Shown piece after piece: positions 1 through 7,599 of a stretch of DNA of 64,000 nt. How positions within the stretch are numbered: the stretch's first letter is position 1; each line of letters begins with the position of its first letter. A model generated the notes under the pieces. That model made no database searches, was not told where the DNA came from, and saw only the letters and a program-made list of their open reading frames with translations. A program made the translations under genes and the position numbers. This stretch comes from JACKCD01 sp041390905 (GTDB lineage: Bacteria; Chloroflexota; Anaerolineae; Promineifilales; Promineifilaceae): positions 558,001-622,000 of the forward strand of contig JAWKPA010000013.1 in the NCBI GenBank assembly GCA_041390905.1. The letters are read 5' to 3'.

Positions 1-1
1 C

Positions 2-157
2 AGCCGTATGACACCGGAAATGGCACTTCGTCTTTCTAAAACGTTGGGACGGTCGCCGGAAAGCTGGCTGGCGATGCAGAATAGCTATGATCTGTGGCAA
101 ACGCGCCAACATTTTAATGTGGATGAGGTTGAGAAGCTGGAGGTTGAGGGGGGGTAG
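2..157 (+). CDS. higA: HigA-type antitoxin, C-terminal part (5' end outside window)
   Basis: The open frame enters from the left edge and stops at TAG 155-157. The visible 51 residues contain MALRLSKTLGRSPESWL followed by MQNSYDLWQ, the usual C-terminal half of the HigA/VapI helix-turn-helix antitoxin (HTH_3 family). This family binds its own promoter and neutralises a RelE-like HigB toxin. The toxin gene, if present, would lie upstream outside the window. The family call rests on the recognisable motif; the missing N-terminus limits certainty. An extended copy of the genome palindrome (157-176) starts at the last base of the stop codon. Confidence 0.85.
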   Translation, partial: SRMTPEMALRLSKTLGRSPESWLAMQNSYDLWQTRQHFNVDEVEKLEVEGG

Positions 158-186
158 GGAAAACGGCCGTTTTCCCCCTCACCATT

Positions 187-888
187 TTATTCACGTAATC
201 GGGAAACGGCCGTTTCTCCCACCACCCTCACCCCCAAATCCGCCCCCGCCTCCAGCACCACCCCCCACAAATAAACCGCCAGCGAGGCTGCGCCCAGCAG
301 CGAATAGGCGGGCGTGGAGCCAAAGTCGTGGCGCAGGATGGTTTGCGTTGTTTTGCCAACGCTGCTTTGTTTGGCCGTCAGCGTCGGGAACGCCGCGTCG
401 TGGAAATTGAGGCCGCACAGGCGGCTGAGAAGCCGGGCGGCGTGAGGGCCAACGAGCAGCAGCTGCGCCAGCCCGTGGCTGCTGTCGCCGACGCTAATCA
501 GGCTGTCGGCCTGGCTGGCGGCGCGGTTGAGGGTGGCAAGGAGTGGCTGTTCTTCCCCGGCGGCCGTGTTGAGCAGGAAGCGGTCTGGCCGCAGCCGGTA
601 GAGGTGGGTGGTGGGGGAAACGGCCGTTCCCCCACCAATCCCCAACGCCTCCACCCCCAACTCCCCTTGCAGCAGTTCCATTGCCGCTTTTCCTTCTATA
701 ATCAGCCGTCCCCAGTGGGAAAAATCGGCCAGACCGACGGCCGTGCGACAAACCCGCGATTCAGCCGTCACATCCCCAAAATCCGCCGCCACCTGCCACC
801 TCCCCACCGTCACCATCCGCGCCCCTTTTTGCCGAGCCAAATGGTAAAGCGGGGTGAGTTTTGTTGCCTCTTTAAACATAGTTGTCAC
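187..888 (-). CDS. soxG: Sarcosine oxidase gamma subunit (SoxG)
   Basis: The 233-residue protein has the GcvT/SoxG folate-binding fold: an early segment with DFSHWGRLIIEG and a later one with LLLVGPHAARLLSRLCG and DFGSTPAYSLL. SoxG is the small subunit of the alpha-beta-gamma-delta sarcosine oxidase that demethylates sarcosine to glycine, with transfer of the one-carbon unit to tetrahydrofolate. It is the last gene of the minus-strand sox block, separated from soxA by an AbrB-type gene and a repeat-bearing spacer. Two copies of AACGGCCGTT lie in the coding region (205, 619), and the C-terminal TAVS is read from one of them. The start could be either of two ATGs three codons apart. Confidence 0.85.
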   Translation of the reverse strand: MTTMFKEATKLTPLYHLARQKGARMVTVGRWQVAADFGDVTAESRVCRTAVGLADFSHWGRLIIEGKAAMELLQGELGVEALGIGGGTAVSPTTHLYRLRPDRFLLNTAAGEEQPLLATLNRAASQADSLISVGDSSHGLAQLLLVGPHAARLLSRLCGLNFHDAAFPTLTAKQSSVGKTTQTILRHDFGSTPAYSLLGAASLAVYLWGVVLEAGADLGVRVVGETAVSRLRE

Positions 889-925
889 CTAAGAGCTATT
901 TGTTGTAGCCAAATAAAGAAAAATG

Positions 926-1018
926 GCATCGCGGATAACGCGGATTTGGGCGGATAAACACGGATTTTTGGGGGTCTGATCCGCGAAAATCCGCTTTGAT
1001 CCGCGTCGTCCGCGATGC
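926..1018. repeat. Inverted ATCCGCG-type intergenic repeat
   Basis: The arms GCATCGCGGATAACGCGGAT (926-945) and ATCCGCGTCGTCCGCGATGC (999-1018) are inverted copies with three mismatches, with further CGGAT/ATCCG units between them. A degenerate relative occurs at 23338-23375. It sits between soxG and the AbrB-type gene. Confidence 0.7.
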
Positions 1019-1041
1019 TATTCCGAATTTTCAAAAAGCCG

Positions 1042-1296
1042 CTAACTTTGCAAGGTCTGTGTCTCAGCCAGCCCCTTGCCCACTGCCTCATCCATTTCCT
1101 CAATGGTGGCACGTACACCAGCGACAGCTAAACAACCCGCGACCTCTTCAAGCTGACTAGGAGGAAAGGGATTTCTGGCTTTTAAAAAGATTCCCCCTTC
1201 AACCAATATCACAACGAGTTCTTGGCCTGTTTGCCAACCTAAACTTTCCCGAATGGTCGCAGGAATAGTAATTTGGCCTTTACTGGATATGTTCAT
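1042..1296 (-). CDS. AbrB/SpoVT-type DNA-binding protein (orphan MazE-like antitoxin)
   Basis: The protein has 84 residues if started at ATG 1296, which has an AGAGG ribosome site about 8 bases upstream; a longer frame to 1359 would read through a heptad array. It opens with MNISSKGQITIPATIRESLG, the swapped-hairpin AbrB/MazE DNA-binding signature, and then has an acidic C-terminal tail typical of toxin-binding antitoxins. No toxin frame is adjacent on either side. It sits between soxA and soxG on the same strand, so it is either a local regulator or the remnant of a toxin-antitoxin pair. The domain call is secure; the role is inferred. Confidence 0.85.
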   Translation of the reverse strand: MNISSKGQITIPATIRESLGWQTGQELVVILVEGGIFLKARNPFPPSQLEEVAGCLAVAGVRATIEEMDEAVGKGLAETQTLQS

Positions 1297-1320
1297 GGTG
1301 TTTGCCTCTTGCAAAATAGA

Positions 1321-1366
1321 AATTGGGAGATCAGGAAACGGATAATCTCCAATCTCCAATCTCTAT
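1321..1366. repeat. Heptad repeat array (GATTGGA family)
   Basis: This is a short inverted array: ATTGGGAGAT on the left, then AATCTCCAATCTCCAATCTC on the right. It lies directly after the soxA stop codon and before the AbrB-type gene. Confidence 0.75.
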
Positions 1367-1367
1367 C

Positions 1368-4286
1368 TTACATCCTCAACCGTTCCCCATCCGGGTCATA
1401 AAACGCCCCGTGATGCACCTTCGCCTGCTCCAGTTGGCCGTTGATACGAATGTTAAACGTTGTCCCAGGGTTTGCCGCCACCGCACTGTCCAGCCAGCAC
1501 AACCCAATCGCCTCCCCCAGCGTCGGGCTAAAGCGGCTTGACGTCACCCAGCCAATGATGCCAAGGGAGCCATCCGCCTGCTTCTCCACAATTTGCAGCC
1601 CCTCATCTGGCACAATCCCCGGCCGCAGCATTTTGAACCCCACCAGCTTTTGCCGTGGCCCCTGCTGCGCGATGCGCGTCAGCATCCGCTGCCCCAAAAA
1701 GTCCGGCTTGTCGAGCTTCACCGCCCACGCCATATCGGCCGCAATCGGGTCACTGAGCGCGTCGGTGTCTTGCCCCACAATGATGTGGCTCTTTTCCAGC
1801 CGCAGCACCCGCTGCGCCTCCACTCCAAACGGCAAAATGTTAAACTCACGCCCTGCGTCCAAAATCGCTTCCCAAACGTGCTGGGCATACCCCGTGGGGC
1901 AGTGTATCTCATACGAAAGCTCCCCGGTGAAGCCAATCCGCAGCAGGCGGCACGCCACCCCAGCCACGGTAGTGTCAAGCTGCCCCATGTAGGGCAAGGC
2001 TTCGTTGGACACGTTGGCCTCGGTTAACTTTGCCAGCACCTGGCGGCTGAGTGGCCCCGCCAGATTAAAGGCGGCGTTCATTTCCGTCACGTTGCGAATG
2101 TGTACCCCGTCGCCCCAGCCCGACTGCGCCCACCATTGCAGCGTTTCATACACCGCTCCCGCGCCCGACGAGGTGGCGGTCATATACCACTCTTGCTCAC
2201 CCACCCGCGCCGTTACGCCGTCGTCGGTAATCACCCCCTCGGTGTTGCACATCACCCCATAGCGCACTCGGCCAACGGCCGTTTTTTGCCAGCGATTGAT
2301 GTAGATGCGGTCGAGAAAGCCGGGCACGCCGGGGCCAACCAGTCGGAATTTCCCCAGGGTACTCACGTCAATCAGCCCCACGCGCTCGCGCACGGCGCGG
2401 ATTTCGGCCTGGGGATGGCCGTAATGTTCGGGGCGCATCCACAAGCCCGACACCATCATTTTGCCGCCGTGGGCCAGGTGCCAATCGTGCAGCGGCGAGT
2501 GCTGTTCCGGCTCCATGTGTTGCCCCGCCAATGCGCCCAGCTCAATGGGTTGCACGGGTGGGCGGGAGGTGGTGCGGCCGGTTTGGGAGACAGAACGGCC
2601 GTTTTCCCTGGCCACCAAATGCACCGTATTGGCCGATGACCAACGCCCCTGCGACGGTCCCATCGAAATGGTGCTATACCGCTTCAGCAGCTCAATGCTG
2701 TCATATCCCTCGGCCAAACTCAGCTCCACATCCTTGACCGGCACATCCTCGTCAAAATCCACAAACGGCTTGCCCTTGCCCCCCGACACTAGCACAAGGT
2801 TGGAAGAACGCAGCGGCTCCTTTGTTTTGCGCGTAGCCAGTGTGGTTAGCACCTCGTCAGCAACCGCTTCAGCCATGCCCAACGCCGCCAGTGCCTGCTG
2901 TGCCGCCAGTTGCCCTTCTTGCCGCTGTAGCACAATGTCGTGGGTTCCCGCCACGCGGCCGGCCGCAAACACATTTTGGGGCAGGCCAACGGGCAAAAAT
3001 TCATGCCGCGCTTCATCATAGGGCAAATTCGCTCCCGCTTGGTACAGCAGCCCGTTGTTGCCCGCCCAGGCCACGCTGACGGCAATGAGATCGCAATCAA
3101 TGGCGCGGGTTTGGCTGCTGTTGACCTGCCCGTGGCTGTCAATGGCCGCCAGTACCGCCCCCGTGACCCCGCTTTTGCCGTTGGCGGCCAGCAGGGTGTG
3201 GTGGCCGTAGGCGGGAACACCAGCGTGAATAAGCCGGTCGGCAGCGGGGTGGGTGGATTTGGGGCGCTGGTCGGCGATGGCGACGACGTTGACCCCGGCG
3301 TGGTGCAAATCGGCGGCCACCTGCCAACCGTCGTCGTTGGCGGCGACAACCAGCACTTTTTGGCCGGGTACGACGCCGTAAAGGTGGAGCAATCGCTGCA
3401 CGGCGCTGCCCATCATCACGCCGGGCAGGTCGTTGTTGGCGAAAATCAGCGGCTGTTCGGTGGCCCCAGTGGCGTAGATGACGGTTTTGGCACGGATTTT
3501 GTAGAGGGTTTTGCCCTGCACGGCCGCCAGCCAGTTGTGGTCGTAGTGGCCGATGACGAGGGTGTTGGTGTAGGTGGTGGCGTTGGGGAATTGGTGGAGG
3601 AGGGTGATTAAACGGCCGTTTTCCCCCCGCCGCATCTCATCCCCGCCAAAACGCACGTGTCCGCCCAGCCCCTCGTTTTCATCCAGCAGCAGCACCCGTG
3701 CCCCGCCGCTGGCCGCCGCCACCGCCGCGCTCAGTCCAGCCGGCCCGCCGCCCACCACCACCACGTCGCCGTGCAAATACTCTTTGTAGTAGCCGTGCGG
3801 ACGCTCCGCTTCAATATCAATCTTGCCCAGCCCTGCCGCTTTTCGCAGCACTTTTTCATAAACGGGCCACATAAAAGCGGGGCGAATAAACGTTTTATAG
3901 TAAAAGCCCACCGGCAAAAAGCGGTCGCCCGCCTGCGTCAGGCTCATCAGGTCGCGGTCGAGCGACGGCCAGGCGTTGACCGGCTGTACCTCCATCCCCT
4001 CCTCAACCCGCCGCGTCCAAACGTTGACACTCGGTTCGTTGCCAATTTGCACCAGGGCGTTCATGGCGTGGCCGAAATCCATCAGCCCGCGTGGGCGGTG
4101 GTATTTGAACGACCGTGCCAACACCGACACCCCGTTCGCCGCCAGTGCTGAAGCAATGGTGTCGCCGGGATGGGCGGCATATTCCTTGCCGTTGAAGCGA
4201 AAGTAAATCGTTTGCGTGCGGTCAATCAATTCATTTGACTGTGGTGACAGGCGGTTGTTTATCTGTAAGTTTGTTTGTCTTGCCAT
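1368..4286 (-). CDS. soxA: Sarcosine oxidase alpha subunit (SoxA)
   Basis: The 972-residue length is normal for the heterotetrameric enzyme. Visible parts in order: an N-terminal Fer2_4-like segment (about residues 25-110, with FKYHRPRGLMDFGHAMNALV), an NAD-binding Rossmann motif VVVVGGGPAGLSAAVAAASG (about 176-195), the pyridine nucleotide-disulphide oxidoreductase core, and a C-terminal GcvT-like folate-binding half (about 600-960). The subunit carries NAD and part of the FMN site and passes formaldehyde-level carbon to tetrahydrofolate. It is separated from soxD/soxB by an oppositely oriented mazEF pair. Three copies of the palindrome lie inside (2274, 2594, 3611); two are read as Asn-Gly-Arg. 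Confidence 0.95.
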   Translation of the reverse strand: MARQTNLQINNRLSPQSNELIDRTQTIYFRFNGKEYAAHPGDTIASALAANGVSVLARSFKYHRPRGLMDFGHAMNALVQIGNEPSVNVWTRRVEEGMEVQPVNAWPSLDRDLMSLTQAGDRFLPVGFYYKTFIRPAFMWPVYEKVLRKAAGLGKIDIEAERPHGYYKEYLHGDVVVVGGGPAGLSAAVAAASGGARVLLLDENEGLGGHVRFGGDEMRRGENGRLITLLHQFPNATTYTNTLVIGHYDHNWLAAVQGKTLYKIRAKTVIYATGATEQPLIFANNDLPGVMMGSAVQRLLHLYGVVPGQKVLVVAANDDGWQVAADLHHAGVNVVAIADQRPKSTHPAADRLIHAGVPAYGHHTLLAANGKSGVTGAVLAAIDSHGQVNSSQTRAIDCDLIAVSVAWAGNNGLLYQAGANLPYDEARHEFLPVGLPQNVFAAGRVAGTHDIVLQRQEGQLAAQQALAALGMAEAVADEVLTTLATRKTKEPLRSSNLVLVSGGKGKPFVDFDEDVPVKDVELSLAEGYDSIELLKRYSTISMGPSQGRWSSANTVHLVARENGRSVSQTGRTTSRPPVQPIELGALAGQHMEPEQHSPLHDWHLAHGGKMMVSGLWMRPEHYGHPQAEIRAVRERVGLIDVSTLGKFRLVGPGVPGFLDRIYINRWQKTAVGRVRYGVMCNTEGVITDDGVTARVGEQEWYMTATSSGAGAVYETLQWWAQSGWGDGVHIRNVTEMNAAFNLAGPLSRQVLAKLTEANVSNEALPYMGQLDTTVAGVACRLLRIGFTGELSYEIHCPTGYAQHVWEAILDAGREFNILPFGVEAQRVLRLEKSHIIVGQDTDALSDPIAADMAWAVKLDKPDFLGQRMLTRIAQQGPRQKLVGFKMLRPGIVPDEGLQIVEKQADGSLGIIGWVTSSRFSPTLGEAIGLCWLDSAVAANPGTTFNIRINGQLEQAKVHHGAFYDPDGERLRM

Positions 4287-4359
4287 AACATCTTGCTTAA
4301 ACCAGCTTGTTTTGCTGGATAGACTTCCATAATCTGGCTTTATTGTTTATACTGTCTAC

Positions 4360-4382
4360 TGGCTGTATATAATGTACAGCCA
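4360..4382 (+). promoter_or_regulatory. mazEF promoter with overlapping palindromic operator
   Basis: A perfect TATAAT (-10 box) at 4368-4373 lies in the spacer of an inverted repeat TGGCTGTA / TACAGCCA. A weak -35-like TTGTTT sits about 19 bases upstream. Antitoxin binding to the palindrome would cover the -10 box, which is the classical autoregulatory layout of toxin-antitoxin operons. The ATG of the antitoxin follows 14 bases after the palindrome. Confidence 0.7.
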
Positions 4383-4395
4383 ACAGGAGATTGTA

Positions 4396-4695
4396 ATGAG
4401 TACAACTGAGAAAGTGACGTTGACACTTCCCCATGAGCTAATGCAAATGGTTCGCACAATGGCTCCACGGCGCGGGCAAAGCCAATTTGTTGCCGAAGCC
4501 CTTGAATATTTTATCGAAACCAAGCGGCGGCAACTGCTGCGTGAGGAATTGGCTGCTGGTTATCAGGCTACGGCGCAAGAGAGCCTGGCTTTGGTCGCAG
4601 AGTGGGAAGCAGTTGATGATGAGGCCTGGGAGAAGCATCTTCCGGTTTATGAAGCGGGGGAACCGGATAATGGCACGCCAGATTCGTCGCGGTGA
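4396..4695 (+). CDS. Ribbon-helix-helix antitoxin (MazE-like)
   Basis: The 99-residue protein starts at ATG 4396 behind AGGAGA. The N-terminus KVTLTLPHELMQMVRTMAPR fits the ribbon-helix-helix (CopG/MetJ) DNA-binding fold, and the C-terminal half is helical and acidic (AEWEAVDDEAWEKHL), suited to toxin wrapping. The stop overlaps the toxin start by 26 bases, indicating translational coupling. The pair faces against the sox genes and interrupts them. Family assignment is firm; the exact antitoxin subclass is not resolved. Confidence 0.9.
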   Translation: MSTTEKVTLTLPHELMQMVRTMAPRRGQSQFVAEALEYFIETKRRQLLREELAAGYQATAQESLALVAEWEAVDDEAWEKHLPVYEAGEPDNGTPDSSR

Positions 4696-5023
4696 TATTT
4701 TTTCTGTTGATTTGGAACCCGTGCGCGGTTCGGAGCAGGGCAAGATGCGCCCGGCATTGGTTATCCAAAATGACATTGGCAACCAATATAGCCCAACTGT
4801 CATTGTTGCCCCGATCACAAGCAGAGAGGAAGCAACATTTCGCGTGAATGTTGCCATAAAAGCACCTGAGGGTGGGCTTGCCAATAATTCTGTCATCTTG
4901 CTAAACCAGATTCGTACCGTTGATAAATCTCGCCTGAGCCGCTATTGGGGTCGTGCCAAGCCGGAAACAATGAGACAAGTGGATGAAGCGATAATGATTA
5001 GTTTGGGACTGGTGCCAATTTAG
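4670..5023 (+). CDS. mazF: MazF/PemK-type mRNA endonuclease toxin
   Basis: The 117 residues match the usual MazF length. The sequence begins RRGDIFSVDLEPVRGSEQGK, followed by RPALVIQND and PTVIVAPITS, the PemK/MazF beta-barrel signature; the N-terminal GDIF and RP-x-LVIQN strands form the active-site face. MazF toxins cleave mRNA at short sequence motifs and arrest growth. The chosen ATG 4670 lies inside the antitoxin gene behind GGGGGAA; longer in-frame starts would run through antitoxin coding sequence. The pair is complete and looks intact. Confidence 0.95.
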   Translation: MARQIRRGDIFSVDLEPVRGSEQGKMRPALVIQNDIGNQYSPTVIVAPITSREEATFRVNVAIKAPEGGLANNSVILLNQIRTVDKSRLSRYWGRAKPETMRQVDEAIMISLGLVPI

Positions 5024-5035
5024 CAGCCAACTGAT

Positions 5036-5080
5036 CCAATCTCTAATCTCCAATCTCCCAATCTCTCAATCTCCAATCTC
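5036..5080. repeat. Heptad repeat array (GATTGGA family) overlapping soxD 3' end
   Basis: About six TCCAATC-type heptads in one orientation. The array encodes the last four codons of soxD (Glu-Ile-Gly-Asp) and its TGA stop. Confidence 0.8.
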
Positions 5081-5344
5081 TTTAGCCATCGGCTCCCACA
5101 AATACGTCTTCACCACCTCATTGCTGCGGGTGTCGCGTTCGGCCAAAAACCAGAGGCCGCAGCCAGCGCGGTGGTACCACCACTCTTTTTGCACGCCGGA
5201 TTTGTTGTCTCGCATATAGATATAATCAGCCCATTCGGCATTGCTGGTTTCGAGTGGCTTCGCCGGGCGCGGGTTGTATTCGCCGCCGTAGCGGAATTCC
5301 AGACTGTTGCGTTGCCCGCAGTTGGGGCAGGTTAAAATTATCAT
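5066..5344 (-). CDS. soxD: Sarcosine oxidase delta subunit (SoxD)
   Basis: The 92-residue protein has the SoxD zinc-site pattern: CPNCGQR near the N-terminus and HRAGCGLWF further on, with WWYHRAGC typical of the family. It is the small structural subunit that carries zinc. Start ATG 5344 (MIILTCPNCG) is preferred because the upstream in-frame ATG at 5368 lies inside a GTAG...CTAC hairpin repeat. The final residues KEIGD and the stop are provided by a GATTGGA heptad array. It lies downstream of soxB and is cut off from soxA by mazEF. Confidence 0.92.
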   Translation of the reverse strand: MIILTCPNCGQRNSLEFRYGGEYNPRPAKPLETSNAEWADYIYMRDNKSGVQKEWWYHRAGCGLWFLAERDTRSNEVVKTYLWEPMAKEIGD

Positions 5345-5352
5345 GATTGGCT

Positions 5353-5382
5353 GTAGAGCGCGAGGCATGACTCGCGCCCTAC
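5353..5382. repeat. GTAG...CTAC hairpin repeat
   Basis: GTAGAGCGCGAG and CTCGCGCCCTAC form inverted arms around a CATG centre, directly upstream of soxD. One of seven elements of this class in the window. Confidence 0.75.
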
Positions 5383-5479
5383 GTTAAATTATTCGTTGCG
5401 AATAAATGCGGCCTCTTGTTGGGCGAAGCCGTCGTCAATGCGCTGGCGGTCGAGTGGCCCGACATGTTTTCAAGCCAGC

Positions 5480-5507
5480 GTAGGACAAGTTTGCAAACTT
5501 GTCCTAC
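5480..5507. repeat. GTAG...CTAC hairpin repeat (perfect 28-bp palindrome)
   Basis: GTAGGACAAGTTTG and CAAACTTGTCCTAC form a perfect 28-bp palindrome. It begins eight bases past the soxB stop codon, so on the minus strand it forms a hairpin at the 3' end of soxB. Confidence 0.8.
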
Positions 5508-5515
5508 ATTTTTCT

Positions 5516-6754
5516 TTAATGTCCCACCGACGCTGCACCCTTTTCCCCCACCAGATCAAACTGCTCAAAGCGTGAAAGGCGGAATGGGTGCAGCAGGTCG
5601 GGGATGCGGTTGGTGGCAATCAGTTCGGCCATCCGTTTGCCGGAAACAGGCGACGCTTTGAACCCATATGTCCCCCAACCCACGTCCACCACAAAGCCAT
5701 CCACAGGGGTAAAGCCCATGACCGGGCTGTAGTCGGGGGTCATGTCGCACAGGCCGGCCCACTGACGCAGCACGCGCACGTGCGCCAGCGACGGGAAAAG
5801 CTCCAGCATATGGCCCGCCAGCCCTTCGATGAAGTCGAGCGAGCCGCGAGTGGAGTAGCTGGCAAACGGATCAACTGATGCCCCCATTACCAATTCGCCG
5901 CGATCCGACTGGCTGACGTAGACATGGAGGCTGCCGGAGACGATGATGACATCCAAAAACGGCTTGAGCGGTTCGGTGACGCACGCTTGCAGCGGGAAGG
6001 TGGTGATGGGCAGCTTCACCCCGGCCATGTCGGCGATGGTGGTGCACCAGCCGGCCGTCGCGTTTAGCACCATCTTTGTGTTAATTCGTCCCCGGTTGGT
6101 TTGCACACCCACGACCTGGTTGTTTTCGACGTTAATGTCGGTCACTTCAGTGAGCTGGTGGATGTGGACACCCATGCGGTCGGCGTGGTGGGCGTAGCCC
6201 CACACTACCGCATCGTGGCGAATGATGCCGCCCGGTGGATGGTACAACGCCCCCATGATTGGGTAGCGAGGGCGGTCGCTGACATCGAGCGCGGGGCAGA
6301 GCCGCTTGATTTCGTCGGGGCCGATGACGCGGGAATCTATGCCGCCAATTTGGTTGACTTCGGCGCGGCGGCGGGAGGTTCGCATGGCGGCGTCGGTGTG
6401 GGCGAGGGTGAAGTGGCCGCGCTGGCTGAACATGACGTTGAAGTCGAATTCGGCCGACATTTGCTCATACAGCTTGACGCTTTCGTTGTAGAAGGCGGAG
6501 CCTTCGGGGGTGAGGTAGTTGCTGCGGATGATGGTGGTGTTGCGGCCGCTGCCGCCGGAGCCGATGTACCGTTTTTCCAAAACGGCGACGTTGGTGATGC
6601 CGTGGTTTTTGGCGAGGTAGTAGGCGCAGGCGAGGCCGTGGGCGCCGCCGCCGATGATGACGACATCGTAGCTGTCCTTGATTTCATGCTCGCGCCACAT
6701 GCGGGGCGGTTTTTCTTTGCTTTTGAGGGCTTGGCGGATAAGTTTGATTGACAT
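5516..6754 (-). CDS. soxB: Sarcosine oxidase beta subunit (SoxB)
   Basis: The 412-residue FAD-dependent oxidoreductase (DAO/SoxB family) has the dinucleotide-binding motif VVIIGGGAHGLACAYYLA at about residues 31-48, then GSGGSGRNTTIIRSNYL, where SoxB proteins carry the flavin-binding arginine-rich loop, and a C-terminal WGTYGFKASPVSGKRMAELI. The end GEKGAASVGH is the usual SoxB terminus, so the gene is full length. SoxB binds sarcosine at the FAD and the second (covalent) flavin. Upstream lies the DUF1638/MttB pair, consistent with glycine betaine to dimethylglycine to sarcosine to glycine. No AACGGCCGTT copy occurs in this gene. Confidence 0.95.
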   Translation of the reverse strand: MSIKLIRQALKSKEKPPRMWREHEIKDSYDVVIIGGGAHGLACAYYLAKNHGITNVAVLEKRYIGSGGSGRNTTIIRSNYLTPEGSAFYNESVKLYEQMSAEFDFNVMFSQRGHFTLAHTDAAMRTSRRRAEVNQIGGIDSRVIGPDEIKRLCPALDVSDRPRYPIMGALYHPPGGIIRHDAVVWGYAHHADRMGVHIHQLTEVTDINVENNQVVGVQTNRGRINTKMVLNATAGWCTTIADMAGVKLPITTFPLQACVTEPLKPFLDVIIVSGSLHVYVSQSDRGELVMGASVDPFASYSTRGSLDFIEGLAGHMLELFPSLAHVRVLRQWAGLCDMTPDYSPVMGFTPVDGFVVDVGWGTYGFKASPVSGKRMAELIATNRIPDLLHPFRLSRFEQFDLVGEKGAASVGH

Positions 6755-6761
6755 AAATGGT

Positions 6762-6834
6762 TATTGGAGATTGGTAATTGGGGATTGGAGATTGGTTGAC
6801 CTGCATCAATCTCCAATCTCTAATCGCTAATCTC
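6762..6834. repeat. Heptad hairpin array (GATTGGA family)
   Basis: A left array of GATTGGA-type units, the centre TTGACCTGCATC, then a right array of TCCAATC-type units. It lies between DUF1638 and soxB; the DUF1638 stop codon is in the right array. Confidence 0.85.
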
Positions 6835-7516
6835 GTTTTCTTCTCCGGGTTTGTGTGCGGGTGGGGCGAACGGCCGTTTCTGCCACAACCATCTCTTTGG
6901 CGGGTAGGCGGGGGATGAGGCTGGGGGGTTGGAAACGGCCGTTCATCAACGCCACCAACCGTTCTTCCAGCAGCCCATAGCCCGTTTCGTGGATAACCAG
7001 CGGAAGCTGCAAAAAGGTGGCAATCTCCTCAGCCTTGCGAGCCAGTTCATCTTCCCGGTTTTGTACCAGGTAAACCAGCCGCTTGTAGTTGCGAAAATAG
7101 TCGGCCTGCAGCTCCGGGTACCGATCCAGTCCTAGCCCCTTGATAATCGTGCCTTGAAAGCCACGCACCAGAAAATCTGTTAGAAAAAAAGTACCGGGTT
7201 CCTCATCCATCAAGTGGTGGAACGTGTCGCCACCGTACATTTCGTAGCAGTGCGGCCCGTCAATTCGCTCCAGGCCATATTTGTCCAGCACCCAATCCAG
7301 CGTCCCTTGCGAGCCGCAGTCGCCAAAAACGACGATTACCCGTTCAAATTGGGCTTTAATTTCCCGTAGCCGTTTGTCTACGCTGGGGGCAATGCGCTCC
7401 GGGTGCATGTGGACAATGGCCGGAATGCCAAACACCTCGGCTTCCCAGCCGTGCTTTTTGCTAATGTCCAGCACTTCCCGTGCCAGTGCGCCGCAGATGA
7501 TGAAGGCGGTCTTCAT
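6827..7516 (-). CDS. DUF1638 domain protein
   Basis: The 229-residue protein opens MKTAFIICGALAREVLDI and contains VVFGDCGSQGTLD, CYEMYGGDTFHHLMDEEPGTFFLTDFL and a conserved GLGLDRYPEL, all hallmarks of DUF1638. The biochemical function is unknown. The family is commonly encoded beside corrinoid-dependent methyltransferases, as here, directly downstream of an MttB homologue. Conserved Cys/His residues suggest metal or cofactor handling (inference). The C-terminal 30 residues are a basic, low-complexity extension carrying two palindrome copies (6869, 6934); the final Asp and stop come from a heptad array. Confidence 0.85.
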   Translation of the reverse strand: MKTAFIICGALAREVLDISKKHGWEAEVFGIPAIVHMHPERIAPSVDKRLREIKAQFERVIVVFGDCGSQGTLDWVLDKYGLERIDGPHCYEMYGGDTFHHLMDEEPGTFFLTDFLVRGFQGTIIKGLGLDRYPELQADYFRNYKRLVYLVQNREDELARKAEEIATFLQLPLVIHETGYGLLEERLVALMNGRFQPPSLIPRLPAKEMVVAETAVRPTRTQTRRRKRD

Positions 7517-7525
7517 AGAACAAGA

Positions 7526-7599
7526 ATTGGGAGATTAGAGATTAGCGATTGGAGATTAATGAAGGTTCACAATCTCTAATCCCCAATCCCCAATCTCTC
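7526..7599. repeat. Heptad hairpin array (GATTGGA family) overlapping the MttB-like gene 3' end
   Basis: Left and right GATTGGA arrays around the centre TTAATGAAGGTTCACA. The right array encodes the last residues (Glu-Arg-Leu-Gly-Ile-Gly-Asp) and the TAG stop of the methyltransferase gene. Confidence 0.85.

Noticed and set aside
5389..5469. 26-codon minus-strand stretch reading like protein (HVGPLDRQRIDDGFAQQE)
   Set aside because: It has stops at both ends and no start codon; it may be a gene remnant between soxB and soxD but cannot be supported.
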